The notes under the pieces are model-generated. The model saw only the letters and a program-made list of their open reading frames with translations, searched no databases and was not told the DNA's origin. From NCBI GenBank assembly GCA_964534845.1, contig CAZHPV010000029.1, forward strand, positions 1 through 28,388: a DNA stretch of 28,388 bases, written 5' to 3'. The DNA comes from CALCKU01 sp964534845 (GTDB taxonomy: Bacteria; Pseudomonadota; Alphaproteobacteria; Caulobacterales; Maricaulaceae). The translations under genes were made by a program, and so were the position numbers. Numbering within the stretch: position 1 is the first letter of the stretch; every line of letters begins with the position of its first letter. Positions 14,033 to 21,354 of this stretch are shown one piece after another.

Positions 14033-14072
14033 ATTAAATCCACGGTGTTTGTTAAGCGTTTAAACTCCGGGT

Positions 14073-14504
14073 ATGTCGCTTTTACCTTCCTTTAGTTCAC
14101 TCTCTGGCGTTCAAACCTTTTGGCAGAGTCAGAATTGGCCGCATTTTAGACCGGAAGAATTTGCTTGCCGACATTGCGGCGAAATCTATGTTTGGCCGGA
14201 GTTTTTAGACCGTCTTACGCAAGCGCGAAAACATATTGGCAGGCCTTTTCAAATTCTCTCGGGACACCGATGTTCACTGCATAACGCCAGAATAGGCGGA
14301 GCCCCGTTATCCCAACACCTTACACTTGCGGCAGATATTTCGTTATTCGAGCATGATAGGGGTCAGCTTTTCAAGGTGTGTAAGATGGTAGGGTTTACGG
14401 GGTTTGGATTTTATCAAACTTTTTTACATATCGATCTTGGTCGCCCACGCCACTGGTTTGGATCGAAAAATGCGAGGTCTCAATGGCAGATATACTTGGA
14501 TTAG
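14073..14504 (+). CDS. M15-family (D-Ala-D-Ala-type) peptidase, endolysin-like
   Basis: A 143-residue single-domain zinc peptidase of the small M15 type found as phage endolysins and tail-associated peptidases. The pattern FRPEEFACRHCG (25-36) precedes SGHRCSLHN (63-71). The zinc ligands expected for the family are H82 and D88 in SQHLTLAADIS and H119 in FLHID, with D121 nearby. It would cut stem peptides or crosslinks of peptidoglycan. There is no signal peptide, so export would need a holin, and its 3' end overlaps the start of a holin-like membrane protein by 22 bases. No other phage gene is visible around it. The start codon is only 41 bases after the upstream terminator; GGGT just before it is a weak ribosome site. 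Confidence 0.85.
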   Translation: MSLLPSFSSLSGVQTFWQSQNWPHFRPEEFACRHCGEIYVWPEFLDRLTQARKHIGRPFQILSGHRCSLHNARIGGAPLSQHLTLAADISLFEHDRGQLFKVCKMVGFTGFGFYQTFLHIDLGRPRHWFGSKNARSQWQIYLD

Positions 14505-14980
14505 GATTGGATGCCGCGGCAGGCGGCCTGTTTGGTATTATTGGAACAGTATTAGGTCGGGTTTCGGGCTATTTTGAACGCAAACAGGAATTTAAACAGG
14601 CTCAGGCCCGCTGGTCGCATGAATATAAATTACACGAGTTGCAGATGTTGGCTAAGTCACAGGAAACCGAATTGGAACTCGCACTTGCTGCCCAAAAGGG
14701 GTCGTGGCAAGGCCTGACGGCCTCCATACAGGCCGACGCTATGACTGGCTCAGCGAGTTTGTGGGTGGTGAATTTGCTACGTCTTGTGCGACCTATACTC
14801 ACATTATTGCTTTGGTTCATCACGGCATGGATTTTTTATATTACCAAAGAGGGGGCCGTTGTTGAGGCGGCTGTTTTTGCCGCAACCGCTGCAACATTAT
14901 GGTGGTTTGGAGACCGTTCGCCCAAATATAGTCTCAACAAAACACAGCCCTCTAACCTGACAGATGGTCTTGCGAAATAG
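14483..14980 (+). CDS. Holin-like small membrane protein
   Basis: A 165-residue protein. The N-terminus (1-27) is a Gly/Ala-rich hydrophobic segment, followed by a charged, probably coiled-coil region (about 30-72), then a Trp/Arg-linked pair of TM segments at about 97-119 (RLVRPILTLLLWFITAWIF) and 123-142, and WWFGDRSPKYS at the end. This layout, with RP before the TM and WFGDR after it, resembles the three-TM holins of phages and gene transfer agents. The gene overlaps the M15 peptidase by 22 bases; GAGG stands seven bases before its ATG. Role inferred: pore for release of the neighbouring peptidase. Family membership is judged by pattern, and a non-lytic membrane protein remains possible. 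Confidence 0.7.
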   Translation: MADILGLGLDAAAGGLFGIIGTVLGRVSGYFERKQEFKQAQARWSHEYKLHELQMLAKSQETELELALAAQKGSWQGLTASIQADAMTGSASLWVVNLLRLVRPILTLLLWFITAWIFYITKEGAVVEAAVFAATAATLWWFGDRSPKYSLNKTQPSNLTDGLAK

Positions 14981-15039
14981 GCAGCCATGGAACTGTTAGA
15001 ATGTTTAATTAGAGTAAGTATGAAACAAATTGCATAAGG

Positions 15040-15059
15040 GCTTGCCGTTTCCGGTAAGC
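15040..15059 (+). other. Hairpin between the holin-like gene and the dehydrogenase cluster
   Basis: GCTTGCC and GGTAAGC pair over 7 bp (one G-U in RNA) around a 6-base loop, followed by TTGTT. It may end the lysis-like transcript, or lie in the leader of the catabolic cluster, whose first ATG is 15 bases downstream. Confidence 0.35.
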
Positions 15060-15074
15060 TTGTTATGAAAGAGT

Positions 15075-15851
15075 ATGTTAAAAGGAAAAAGTGTCGCCGT
15101 AACAGGCGCAGCGGGTGGAATAGGGCTGGCAATTGCCCAAATGTTCCTTAAGGAAGGGGCAAATGTCGCCATTAGCGACTTATCGGCTCCTGTGGATATC
15201 GCAAAAGGCATTGGTGCTTCGGCCTTTGCCTGTGACGTTTCTGATGAGACGGCTGTGCAGGATTTCATAAAGGGGGCTGAGGCTAAAAACGGGCCTATTG
15301 ATATTTTTATTTCCAATGCCGGGGTTGGGTTTGGTGATCCCGCACATGCTGCTGATGCGACCAATGCCCAGTGGGAAATGAGCTGGCAGATAAATGTTAT
15401 GTCCAGCGTTTATGCTGCAAGGGTCTTATTGCCCGGATGGATAGAACGCGGCTCTGGTCGGTTCGTGATAACGGCATCGGCTGCCGGATTATTAAACCAG
15501 ATTGGAAGTGCTTCATATTCTACGACGAAACATGCTGCGGTAGGGTTTGCCGAGAGCTTGGCTATCCAACATAAGAGTGATGGAATTGCAGTACATTGTA
15601 TTTGCCCACAATATGTCCGTACGAATATGACCAAAGGGCACAAATTTGCTGAGAATAATAAGGATGGCTTTCTTGAGCCTTCAGATGTCGCCAATGTGCT
15701 AAAAACGGCGATCGAAACAAATCAGTTTCTTGTTTTGTCTCACCCTATCGTAAAAGACTATTTCTATAATAAGGCGGCAGATTATCAGACATATATTGAC
15801 GGCATGGCTTACCTTAAAAGCAAAGTAGCAAAGGAAGATTTGCCGCTCTAA
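15075..15851 (+). CDS. Short-chain dehydrogenase/reductase (first of two)
   Basis: A 258-residue classical SDR. TGAAGGIG (10-17) binds the cofactor, D35 after the second strand (AISDLS) suggests NAD(H), NAG is at 81-83, and the catalytic set is N107, S135, Y148 and K152 (YSTTK). It would oxidise or reduce a hydroxyl/keto group; the substrate is not readable. It is the first gene of a plus-strand run of six genes with short gaps, all of which fit acyl-CoA chemistry, so a hydroxyacyl-CoA or a related alcohol is a likely substrate. The ribosome site (GAAAGAG) is modest and close to the ATG. The next gene starts 18 bases after its stop. Confidence 0.9.
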   Translation: MLKGKSVAVTGAAGGIGLAIAQMFLKEGANVAISDLSAPVDIAKGIGASAFACDVSDETAVQDFIKGAEAKNGPIDIFISNAGVGFGDPAHAADATNAQWEMSWQINVMSSVYAARVLLPGWIERGSGRFVITASAAGLLNQIGSASYSTTKHAAVGFAESLAIQHKSDGIAVHCICPQYVRTNMTKGHKFAENNKDGFLEPSDVANVLKTAIETNQFLVLSHPIVKDYFYNKAADYQTYIDGMAYLKSKVAKEDLPL

Positions 15852-15869
15852 ACCAGTAAGGAGACATTT

Positions 15870-16628
15870 ATGGCACGTTTTGATTTAACCGGAAAAGTAG
15901 CTTTAGTGGCTGGTGCCAGCCGGGGTATTGGGGAAGCTGTGGCCCATGCATTAGCGGAACATGGCGCTACGGTCATTTGTTCAAGTCGCAAACTGGAAGC
16001 CTGTGCAAAAGTTGCCGATGACATTAAGGCTAAAGGCCTGAAGGCCTCGGCGACCACCCTGCATTTGGGCGAGTTGGCCGACCATGACCGCGTTTTGGCA
16101 GAGATTGAAAAAAATCACGGGCGTTTGGATATTTTGATTAATAACGGGGCGACTAATCCCTATTTTGGACCTGCCCATGAGACACCGGAATCTGCTTATG
16201 ACAAGACCATGGACGTCAATCTAAAGGGGCCGTTTTACTTAACTTCAAAAGCTATTCCTTTAATGCTGAAAGACGGCGGCGGCTCTGTCGTCAATGTCGC
16301 CTCAATTGACGGCATTCAACCCGGGGAAATGCGGGTTGTTTACGGCATGACCAAAGCGGCCCTTATAAATATGACAAAAGGTTTTGCAAAAGAGTATAGC
16401 CATTCTGGTGTGCGGGTGAACGCGCTTCTTCCGGGTTTTACGGATACAAAATTGGCGGCTGGCCTTAAAAATGTACCCGGTATGGAAGCTTTCCTGAACC
16501 AAAACTTAGCCATAAAACGTATGGCCCAACCCGAGGAGATGGTTGGAGCCGTCTTGTTCATGGTATCCGATGCTGCGAGTTACTTTACGGGACAAGGCAT
16601 GGTGGTTGACGGGGGCGCAGTAATTTAA
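15870..16628 (+). CDS. Short-chain dehydrogenase/reductase (second of two)
   Basis: A 252-residue classical SDR of the FabG-like branch. GASRGIG (15-21) is the nucleotide motif and SSRK (38-41) with R40 suggests NADP(H) preference, in contrast to the NAD-like acidic residue in the SDR upstream. NNGATNP replaces the usual NNAG. S145, Y158 and K162 (YGMTK) complete the active site. AGGAG lies eight bases before the ATG. Its stop overlaps the kinase start (TAATG), so the two are translationally coupled. It probably acts on a 3- or 4-hydroxy/keto acyl-CoA in the same pathway; this comes from context only. Confidence 0.92.
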   Translation: MARFDLTGKVALVAGASRGIGEAVAHALAEHGATVICSSRKLEACAKVADDIKAKGLKASATTLHLGELADHDRVLAEIEKNHGRLDILINNGATNPYFGPAHETPESAYDKTMDVNLKGPFYLTSKAIPLMLKDGGGSVVNVASIDGIQPGEMRVVYGMTKAALINMTKGFAKEYSHSGVRVNALLPGFTDTKLAAGLKNVPGMEAFLNQNLAIKRMAQPEEMVGAVLFMVSDAASYFTGQGMVVDGGAVI

Positions 16629-17692
16629 TGACGGACCAAAACCCAACAGTATCTGTACGCAAAGGCGAAGAGTTAGATATAGCGGCTGTTGACGCGGTTC
16701 TTAAAGACGCGGTCGCAGGGTTAAAGGGCATGCCGAAGGTCACACAATATTCAAGCGGGGCCTCGAATTTGACCTATGCCGTGGATTACCCTGAACGTCG
16801 TTTGGTTTTACGGCGCCCCCCATTTGGCACAAAGCCCAAATCAGGCCATGATATGCACCGGGAATTTAAGGTCATGAGCGCGCTAAAGGGCGCTATTCCT
16901 GTTCCCGAAACACTTTTTTATACGGATGATCCTGCAATTATAGGGGCCGAATTTTACGTTATGGATCGTGTAGAGGGGCACCTCATTCACGATACCATTC
17001 CGCAAGAATGGGGGTGGGGAGCCGCAGAAGGGGCGCGTCTATGTGAGACCTTTTTTCAAACCTTGGTTGATTTGCACACGCTCGATTACAAGGCGGTCGG
17101 GCTCGAGAGTTTCGGTAAACCCGAAGGTTATGTAGAGCGCCAATTTGCGGGTTGGAACAAACGGTTTGAAAAGGCCTGGACGGAGGATGTCGATAAATTT
17201 GATGACGTCATGACATGGCTCATAGATAATATGCCTAAGGCCGAAATGGGAGCAGGGATTTTACACGGTGATTACCGAATTGATAATTGCATATTGAATT
17301 TGGACGACCCTACACAGATTGACGCTTTGCTGGATTGGGAGATTTCTGCCTTAGGCGACCCGATGATGGATTTGGGAAATACTTTGTCCTACTGGATAGA
17401 TCCCGATGACCCTGAATTTATGAACCTCATGGTGCGTCAGCCTTCAAAAGCTCCCGGTATGATGCGTAGGCAAGATATTCTGGAGTTTTACGCCGCTCAA
17501 ACCGGCGCAGATGTTTCGAATTTTCAGGTTTATTACATTTACGGGATTTGGCGCTTAGCTGTGATTATTCAACAAATTTATTACCGCTATTATCACGGCC
17601 AAACAGATAATCCTAAATTTAAACCTTATGGTCAAATGACTATGGCTCTAGGTGAATTAGCGCGTATGAAAATTAAAACCGGAACCCTGTAA
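16628..17692 (+). CDS. APH-family phosphotransferase (ACAD10/11- and LvaA-like kinase)
   Basis: A 354-residue protein-kinase-like fold enzyme. A G-loop-like block YSSGASNLTY (41-50) is followed by the nucleotide lysine region (LVLRRPP), then the catalytic loop HGDYRIDN (213-220, D215 as base) and the metal aspartate D236 in LLDWE. The block around LGDPMMDLG follows, as in the kinase part of animal ACAD10/ACAD11. Family members next to acyl-CoA dehydrogenases include P. putida LvaA, which phosphorylates the 4-hydroxyl of 4-hydroxyacyl-CoAs before elimination. I therefore infer an acyl-CoA hydroxyl kinase rather than an antibiotic resistance enzyme. Its start overlaps the previous stop by one base, and ACAD genes follow after 22 bases. 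Confidence 0.87.
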   Translation: MTDQNPTVSVRKGEELDIAAVDAVLKDAVAGLKGMPKVTQYSSGASNLTYAVDYPERRLVLRRPPFGTKPKSGHDMHREFKVMSALKGAIPVPETLFYTDDPAIIGAEFYVMDRVEGHLIHDTIPQEWGWGAAEGARLCETFFQTLVDLHTLDYKAVGLESFGKPEGYVERQFAGWNKRFEKAWTEDVDKFDDVMTWLIDNMPKAEMGAGILHGDYRIDNCILNLDDPTQIDALLDWEISALGDPMMDLGNTLSYWIDPDDPEFMNLMVRQPSKAPGMMRRQDILEFYAAQTGADVSNFQVYYIYGIWRLAVIIQQIYYRYYHGQTDNPKFKPYGQMTMALGELARMKIKTGTL

Positions 17693-17714
17693 AAATAAGA
17701 GATAGTGACAAAAT

Positions 17715-18893
17715 ATGACTGATTTAGAAAAGTTCACGCAAGAAACTCGTGCATGGCTCGAGGAGAATTGTCCAGCAGAGATGCGCGTGCCGATGACTGA
17801 CGAGTCGGATACGTGCTGGGGAGGCCGGAATCCCGTTTTTCAAAGCGAAGCGCAGAAAGTCTGGATGGACAGAATGGGAGCGAAGGGCTGGACTACACCG
17901 ACTTGGCCAAAAGAATATGGCGGCGGCGGTTTGTCAAAAGTGGAAGCCAAAATTCTGGCAAAGGAAATGCGCCGCATTAAAGCACGGTCTCCACTGTCCA
18001 GTTTTGGTATTTGGATGTTAGGACCCGCCTTGTTGAAATTCGGTTCTGAGGAACAAAAGCAGACATATCTTCCCCCTATCATACGCGGTGAAATTCGGTG
18101 GTGTCAGGGTTATTCCGAACCCGGAGCCGGGTCCGATCTAGCCTCTCTTGCGACGAAATGCGAGGATAAGGGTGATCATTATCTGGTCAATGGGCAAAAG
18201 GTTTGGACGTCATATGCCGATCAAGCTGACTGGATTTTCTGCCTTGTTAGAACGGATTTTGAAGCCAAAAAACATAACGGCATAAGTTTCATTTTATTTG
18301 ATATGGAAACGCCGGGAGTTGAGGCGCGTCCGATTAAGCTGATTTCGGGCAAATCGCCCTTTTGCGAAACTTTTTTCGAGGATGTTAAAGTTCCAAAGGA
18401 AAATCTTGTAGGAGAGTTAAACAAGGGCTGGACGATTGCAAAATATTTACTCACCCATGAACGCGAAATGATTAGCGGGCAGGGCGCAGATATCATGCGC
18501 CCGATCTATGAAGTCGCGGCGGGTATGTTGGGCCTTGAGGACGGAAAATTACCAGAACCAATGCTGCGCGCAAAAATTGCTGAAGCAGAAATTGATAGCT
18601 GGGCCTTTGGGCAGACCTTGGCTCGAAAGCTGGGTGAGGCCAAAGCCGGTGCGAGTCTCGGTGCTGATTCCTCAATGCTGAAATATTACGGCACGGAATT
18701 AAACAAAAGGCGTTATGAATTAATGATGGATGCCGCGGGACATGAAGGCTTGGAATGGGAGGGCGAACGTTCTAATGACGGCAAGCTGGCTAGCCAATGG
18801 TTGCGTACAAAAGCCAATTCTATTGAGGGCGGCACTTCCGAAATCCAGCTTAATATTATTTCTAAGCATATTCTGAATTTACCGGGAGCGTAA
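17715..18893 (+). CDS. Acyl-CoA dehydrogenase, probable catalytic subunit
   Basis: A 392-residue FAD enzyme that would introduce an alpha-beta double bond in an acyl-CoA. Helical N-terminal domain, then the middle beta domain with YSEPGAGSDLAS (about 136-147) and KVWTSYADQADW, then the C-terminal helical bundle. E371 in SIEGGTSEIQ stands at the position of the catalytic glutamate of medium-chain enzymes. The early block WGGRNPVF and the length are typical of the larger FadE type used for branched or ring substrates. The ribosome site is weak (AGAGAT). The second ACAD starts two bases after its stop and lacks this glutamate, which suggests a heteromeric enzyme. Confidence 0.93.
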   Translation: MTDLEKFTQETRAWLEENCPAEMRVPMTDESDTCWGGRNPVFQSEAQKVWMDRMGAKGWTTPTWPKEYGGGGLSKVEAKILAKEMRRIKARSPLSSFGIWMLGPALLKFGSEEQKQTYLPPIIRGEIRWCQGYSEPGAGSDLASLATKCEDKGDHYLVNGQKVWTSYADQADWIFCLVRTDFEAKKHNGISFILFDMETPGVEARPIKLISGKSPFCETFFEDVKVPKENLVGELNKGWTIAKYLLTHEREMISGQGADIMRPIYEVAAGMLGLEDGKLPEPMLRAKIAEAEIDSWAFGQTLARKLGEAKAGASLGADSSMLKYYGTELNKRRYELMMDAAGHEGLEWEGERSNDGKLASQWLRTKANSIEGGTSEIQLNIISKHILNLPGA

Positions 18894-18895
18894 AC

Positions 18896-20020
18896 GTGGC
18901 TTTAGTTCTAAATGAAGATGAAAAGCTTTTAAAAGAAAGCGCTGAAGGGTTTTTCAAGGATAAAGCGCCTGTTTCGAGCTTGCGGGTTCTGCGCGACAAG
19001 CGTGATGAAACCGGTTTTGACAGGGACTTGTGGCAGGAAATGGCGGATATGGGTTTTGCCGGAATTCTGATAGATGAAGATCACGGCGGCGTGGATATGG
19101 GCTATATGGCGGCAGGTTTGGTCGCCGAGCAAATGGGGCGTAATCTTTCAGCCTCGCCCTTTTTATCGACCGCCGTTCTGGCCGTTACGGCACTTAATCA
19201 GGCAGGCTCTTTAGATCAGAAGAAAAACTGGTTGCCAAAGATAGCGTCTGGAAAAACGCTTATGGCGCTGGCGGTTGACGAAGGTCGAAAACATGCCCCT
19301 AGCAAGATTGAAATGCAGGCGGTGCGTTCAGGGAATGGCTTTAGGTTAAATGGCGCAAAAGCTATGGTGGTTGATGGTCATGTTGCAGACCAACTTATTG
19401 TCGCGGCCAAAACGTCCGAGGATAAGCTGACCCTGTTTCTGGTCGACCCAAAATCCAAAGGGGTTGATATCGAACGTACCATTATGGTGGACAGTCGCAA
19501 TGCTGCGAGGATTGAATTTGATGATGTCGAGGTGACGTCCGATGCTGTTTTAGGCGAGGTCGACGGTGGGGACGCCGTTTTGGAGACAATTTTAAGCGCG
19601 GGACGGGCCGCTATTTCTGCCGAGCTTTACGGAGCAAGCGATGCCGCCTTTACAATCACAACGGATTATATTCGTGAACGTAAGCAATTCGGAACGGAGA
19701 TTGGCCGTTTTCAGGCTCTGCAACATCGCTCTTCCCATCTCTATACTGAATTGGAAATCGCGAAATCCGCTGTATTGGCCGCTTTATCTGCCATGGATGC
19801 TGGAGATAACAAGGCGTCCCATTATGTCAATATGACCAAGGCTAAAGTAGGCCAAGTCGCGAAGCTGGCCGGACTTGAGGGTGTGCAAATGCATGGCGGT
19901 GTCGGTATGACAGATGAATATGATATTGGTCTTTATCTGAAACGTATTCGGGTCGCTCAGGAATTATTCGGGGATACAAATTTCCATATGGAAGAAATAG
20001 CGCAATCAGCAGGATTTTAA
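18896..20020 (+). CDS. Acyl-CoA dehydrogenase-like, probable non-catalytic partner subunit
   Basis: A 374-residue acyl-CoA dehydrogenase fold protein starting at GTG, two bases after the stop of the previous ACAD gene. The FAD region RERKQFGTEIGRFQALQH and HGGVGMTDEYD are intact, so FAD binding is plausible. At the place of the catalytic Glu-Gly-Thr, the sequence reads VAQELFGDTN (about 353-362), with no glutamate. The middle domain is degraded compared with other members: it reads LAVDEGRK where the TEP-type motif is expected. In actinobacterial steroid catabolism, adjacent FadE genes form alpha2-beta2 enzymes where only one subunit has the base; the same is inferred here. The GTG start so close to the previous stop implies translational coupling. 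Confidence 0.9.
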   Translation: MALVLNEDEKLLKESAEGFFKDKAPVSSLRVLRDKRDETGFDRDLWQEMADMGFAGILIDEDHGGVDMGYMAAGLVAEQMGRNLSASPFLSTAVLAVTALNQAGSLDQKKNWLPKIASGKTLMALAVDEGRKHAPSKIEMQAVRSGNGFRLNGAKAMVVDGHVADQLIVAAKTSEDKLTLFLVDPKSKGVDIERTIMVDSRNAARIEFDDVEVTSDAVLGEVDGGDAVLETILSAGRAAISAELYGASDAAFTITTDYIRERKQFGTEIGRFQALQHRSSHLYTELEIAKSAVLAALSAMDAGDNKASHYVNMTKAKVGQVAKLAGLEGVQMHGGVGMTDEYDIGLYLKRIRVAQELFGDTNFHMEEIAQSAGF

Positions 20021-20033
20021 GAAGGCAGATATT

Positions 20034-21278
20034 ATGACTATGGATCTTGGCATGTCAGAGCGGGTTAAACCGCTAGTCGAAAAAGTACGCAAAATGATGC
20101 AAGAAGAAATTATTGCAGCCGATGCGGAATATCATTCTGAAATTGGTAAAGCGGGCGATCGTTTTGCATTTACAAAACGCCAGACAGAAATCCGGGAGAG
20201 CCTGAAATCTAAGGCCAAAGCTCAAGGGTTGTGGAATTTCTGGTTAACAGACTCGCAGGAGGGATATGGCCTAACGACTGTTGAATATGCCTATCTGGCT
20301 GAAGAGATGGGGTATTGCATGCTCGGGCCAGAAGTTTTTAACTGTTCAGCGCCTGATACGGGGAATATGGAAGTCTTTGAGCGTTACGGAACGCCTGAAC
20401 ATAAAGAAAAATGGCTTAAGCCTTTGCTGGACGGCGAAATCCGGTCTGCATTTTTGATGACGGAACCTGATGTTGCCTCTTCTGATGCGACTAATCTGGA
20501 GTTTAGTGCCGTTAAGGACGGCGATGAGTGGATCTTTAACGGCGAGAAATATTGGTCTTCTGGGGCCGGTGATCCTCGTTGCAAAGTATATATATTAATG
20601 GCGCGCACAGCGCCGCGTGACAGCGACGTGCCACGGCATCAACAGCATTCCATGTTCGTGGTGCCCGCAGGATTGCCCGGTATTACGAAATTACGGGCTA
20701 TGCAAGTCTTTGGCAATGATGATGCGCCGCATGGTCATTTACATATGCGTTTTGAAAATGTCCGCGTACCTGCTGACGCTTTGCTTATTGGGGAAGGGCG
20801 CGGATTTGAAGTCTCTCAGGGGCGTTTGGGACCGGGCCGTATTCACCATTGTATGCGCGCGGTGGGTCAGGCTGAGCGGGCTTTAAAGCTAATGTGCGAG
20901 CGCTCTTTATCCCGTCAGGCATTTGGACGCCCGCTTGCCAAGCTCGGCCAGAATTATGATATAATCGCGGAATGTCGTATCTCGATTGAACAATCCCGTT
21001 TGCTGTGCCTTAAAGCGGCTTGGATGATGGACCAAGGGGATGCGCGCGCGGCGGCCCCGTGGATATCAAAAATTAAGGTCGCTGCCCCTAACATGGCTCT
21101 AAAAGTTATTGATGAAGCCATGCAGATGTTTGGGGGAACGGGCGTATCTCAAGATACACCGCTCGCTGGTATGTACGCCGCTATGCGGACTTTACGCTTT
21201 GCTGACGGGCCAGATGCGGTACACCGCATGCAGGTCGCCAGAAAAGAATTAAAGTCTTACACAAATACGAAAGTTTAA
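20034..21278 (+). CDS. Acyl-CoA dehydrogenase, ACAD11-like
   Basis: A 414-residue acyl-CoA dehydrogenase. The middle domain has LMTEPDVASSDATNLE and GEKYWSSGAGDPRC; the C-terminal domain has RQAFGRPLAKLGQ and MQMFGGTGVSQDTPL. The end reads RFADGPDAVH (388-397), where the ACAD10/ACAD11-type branch has ADGPDEVH and an Asp at the usual Glu place (D391 here). This branch accepts odd or hydroxylated acyl-CoAs; in levulinate catabolism the homologous dehydrogenase works with the kinase. It ends the run of six genes, 13 bases after the second ACAD, with GAAGG upstream of the ATG. A second in-frame ATG is two codons on. The next gene is 76 bases downstream with its own good ribosome site. Confidence 0.92.
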   Translation: MTMDLGMSERVKPLVEKVRKMMQEEIIAADAEYHSEIGKAGDRFAFTKRQTEIRESLKSKAKAQGLWNFWLTDSQEGYGLTTVEYAYLAEEMGYCMLGPEVFNCSAPDTGNMEVFERYGTPEHKEKWLKPLLDGEIRSAFLMTEPDVASSDATNLEFSAVKDGDEWIFNGEKYWSSGAGDPRCKVYILMARTAPRDSDVPRHQQHSMFVVPAGLPGITKLRAMQVFGNDDAPHGHLHMRFENVRVPADALLIGEGRGFEVSQGRLGPGRIHHCMRAVGQAERALKLMCERSLSRQAFGRPLAKLGQNYDIIAECRISIEQSRLLCLKAAWMMDQGDARAAAPWISKIKVAAPNMALKVIDEAMQMFGGTGVSQDTPLAGMYAAMRTLRFADGPDAVHRMQVARKELKSYTNTKV

Positions 21279-21354
21279 CCTTAGTTTTAAACCTTTGGCC
21301 TATGCCTTGTTTTAAGGGCGGGGCTTTACCTCTGTCTTTGAACGGGAGAGGTGA

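Noticed and set aside
14073..14980. Remnant of a full prophage
   Set aside because: Neighbours on both sides are ordinary chromosomal genes with the same base composition, and no att-like repeats or other phage genes were seen.
15005..15364. 119-codon minus-strand frame opposite the first SDR
   Set aside because: Antisense to a well supported SDR; no family pattern in it.
16628..17692. Aminoglycoside or antibiotic resistance kinase
   Set aside because: The APH fold is shared, but location among ACAD and SDR genes and the DWE/LGDPMMDLG blocks fit the acyl-CoA kinase branch better.
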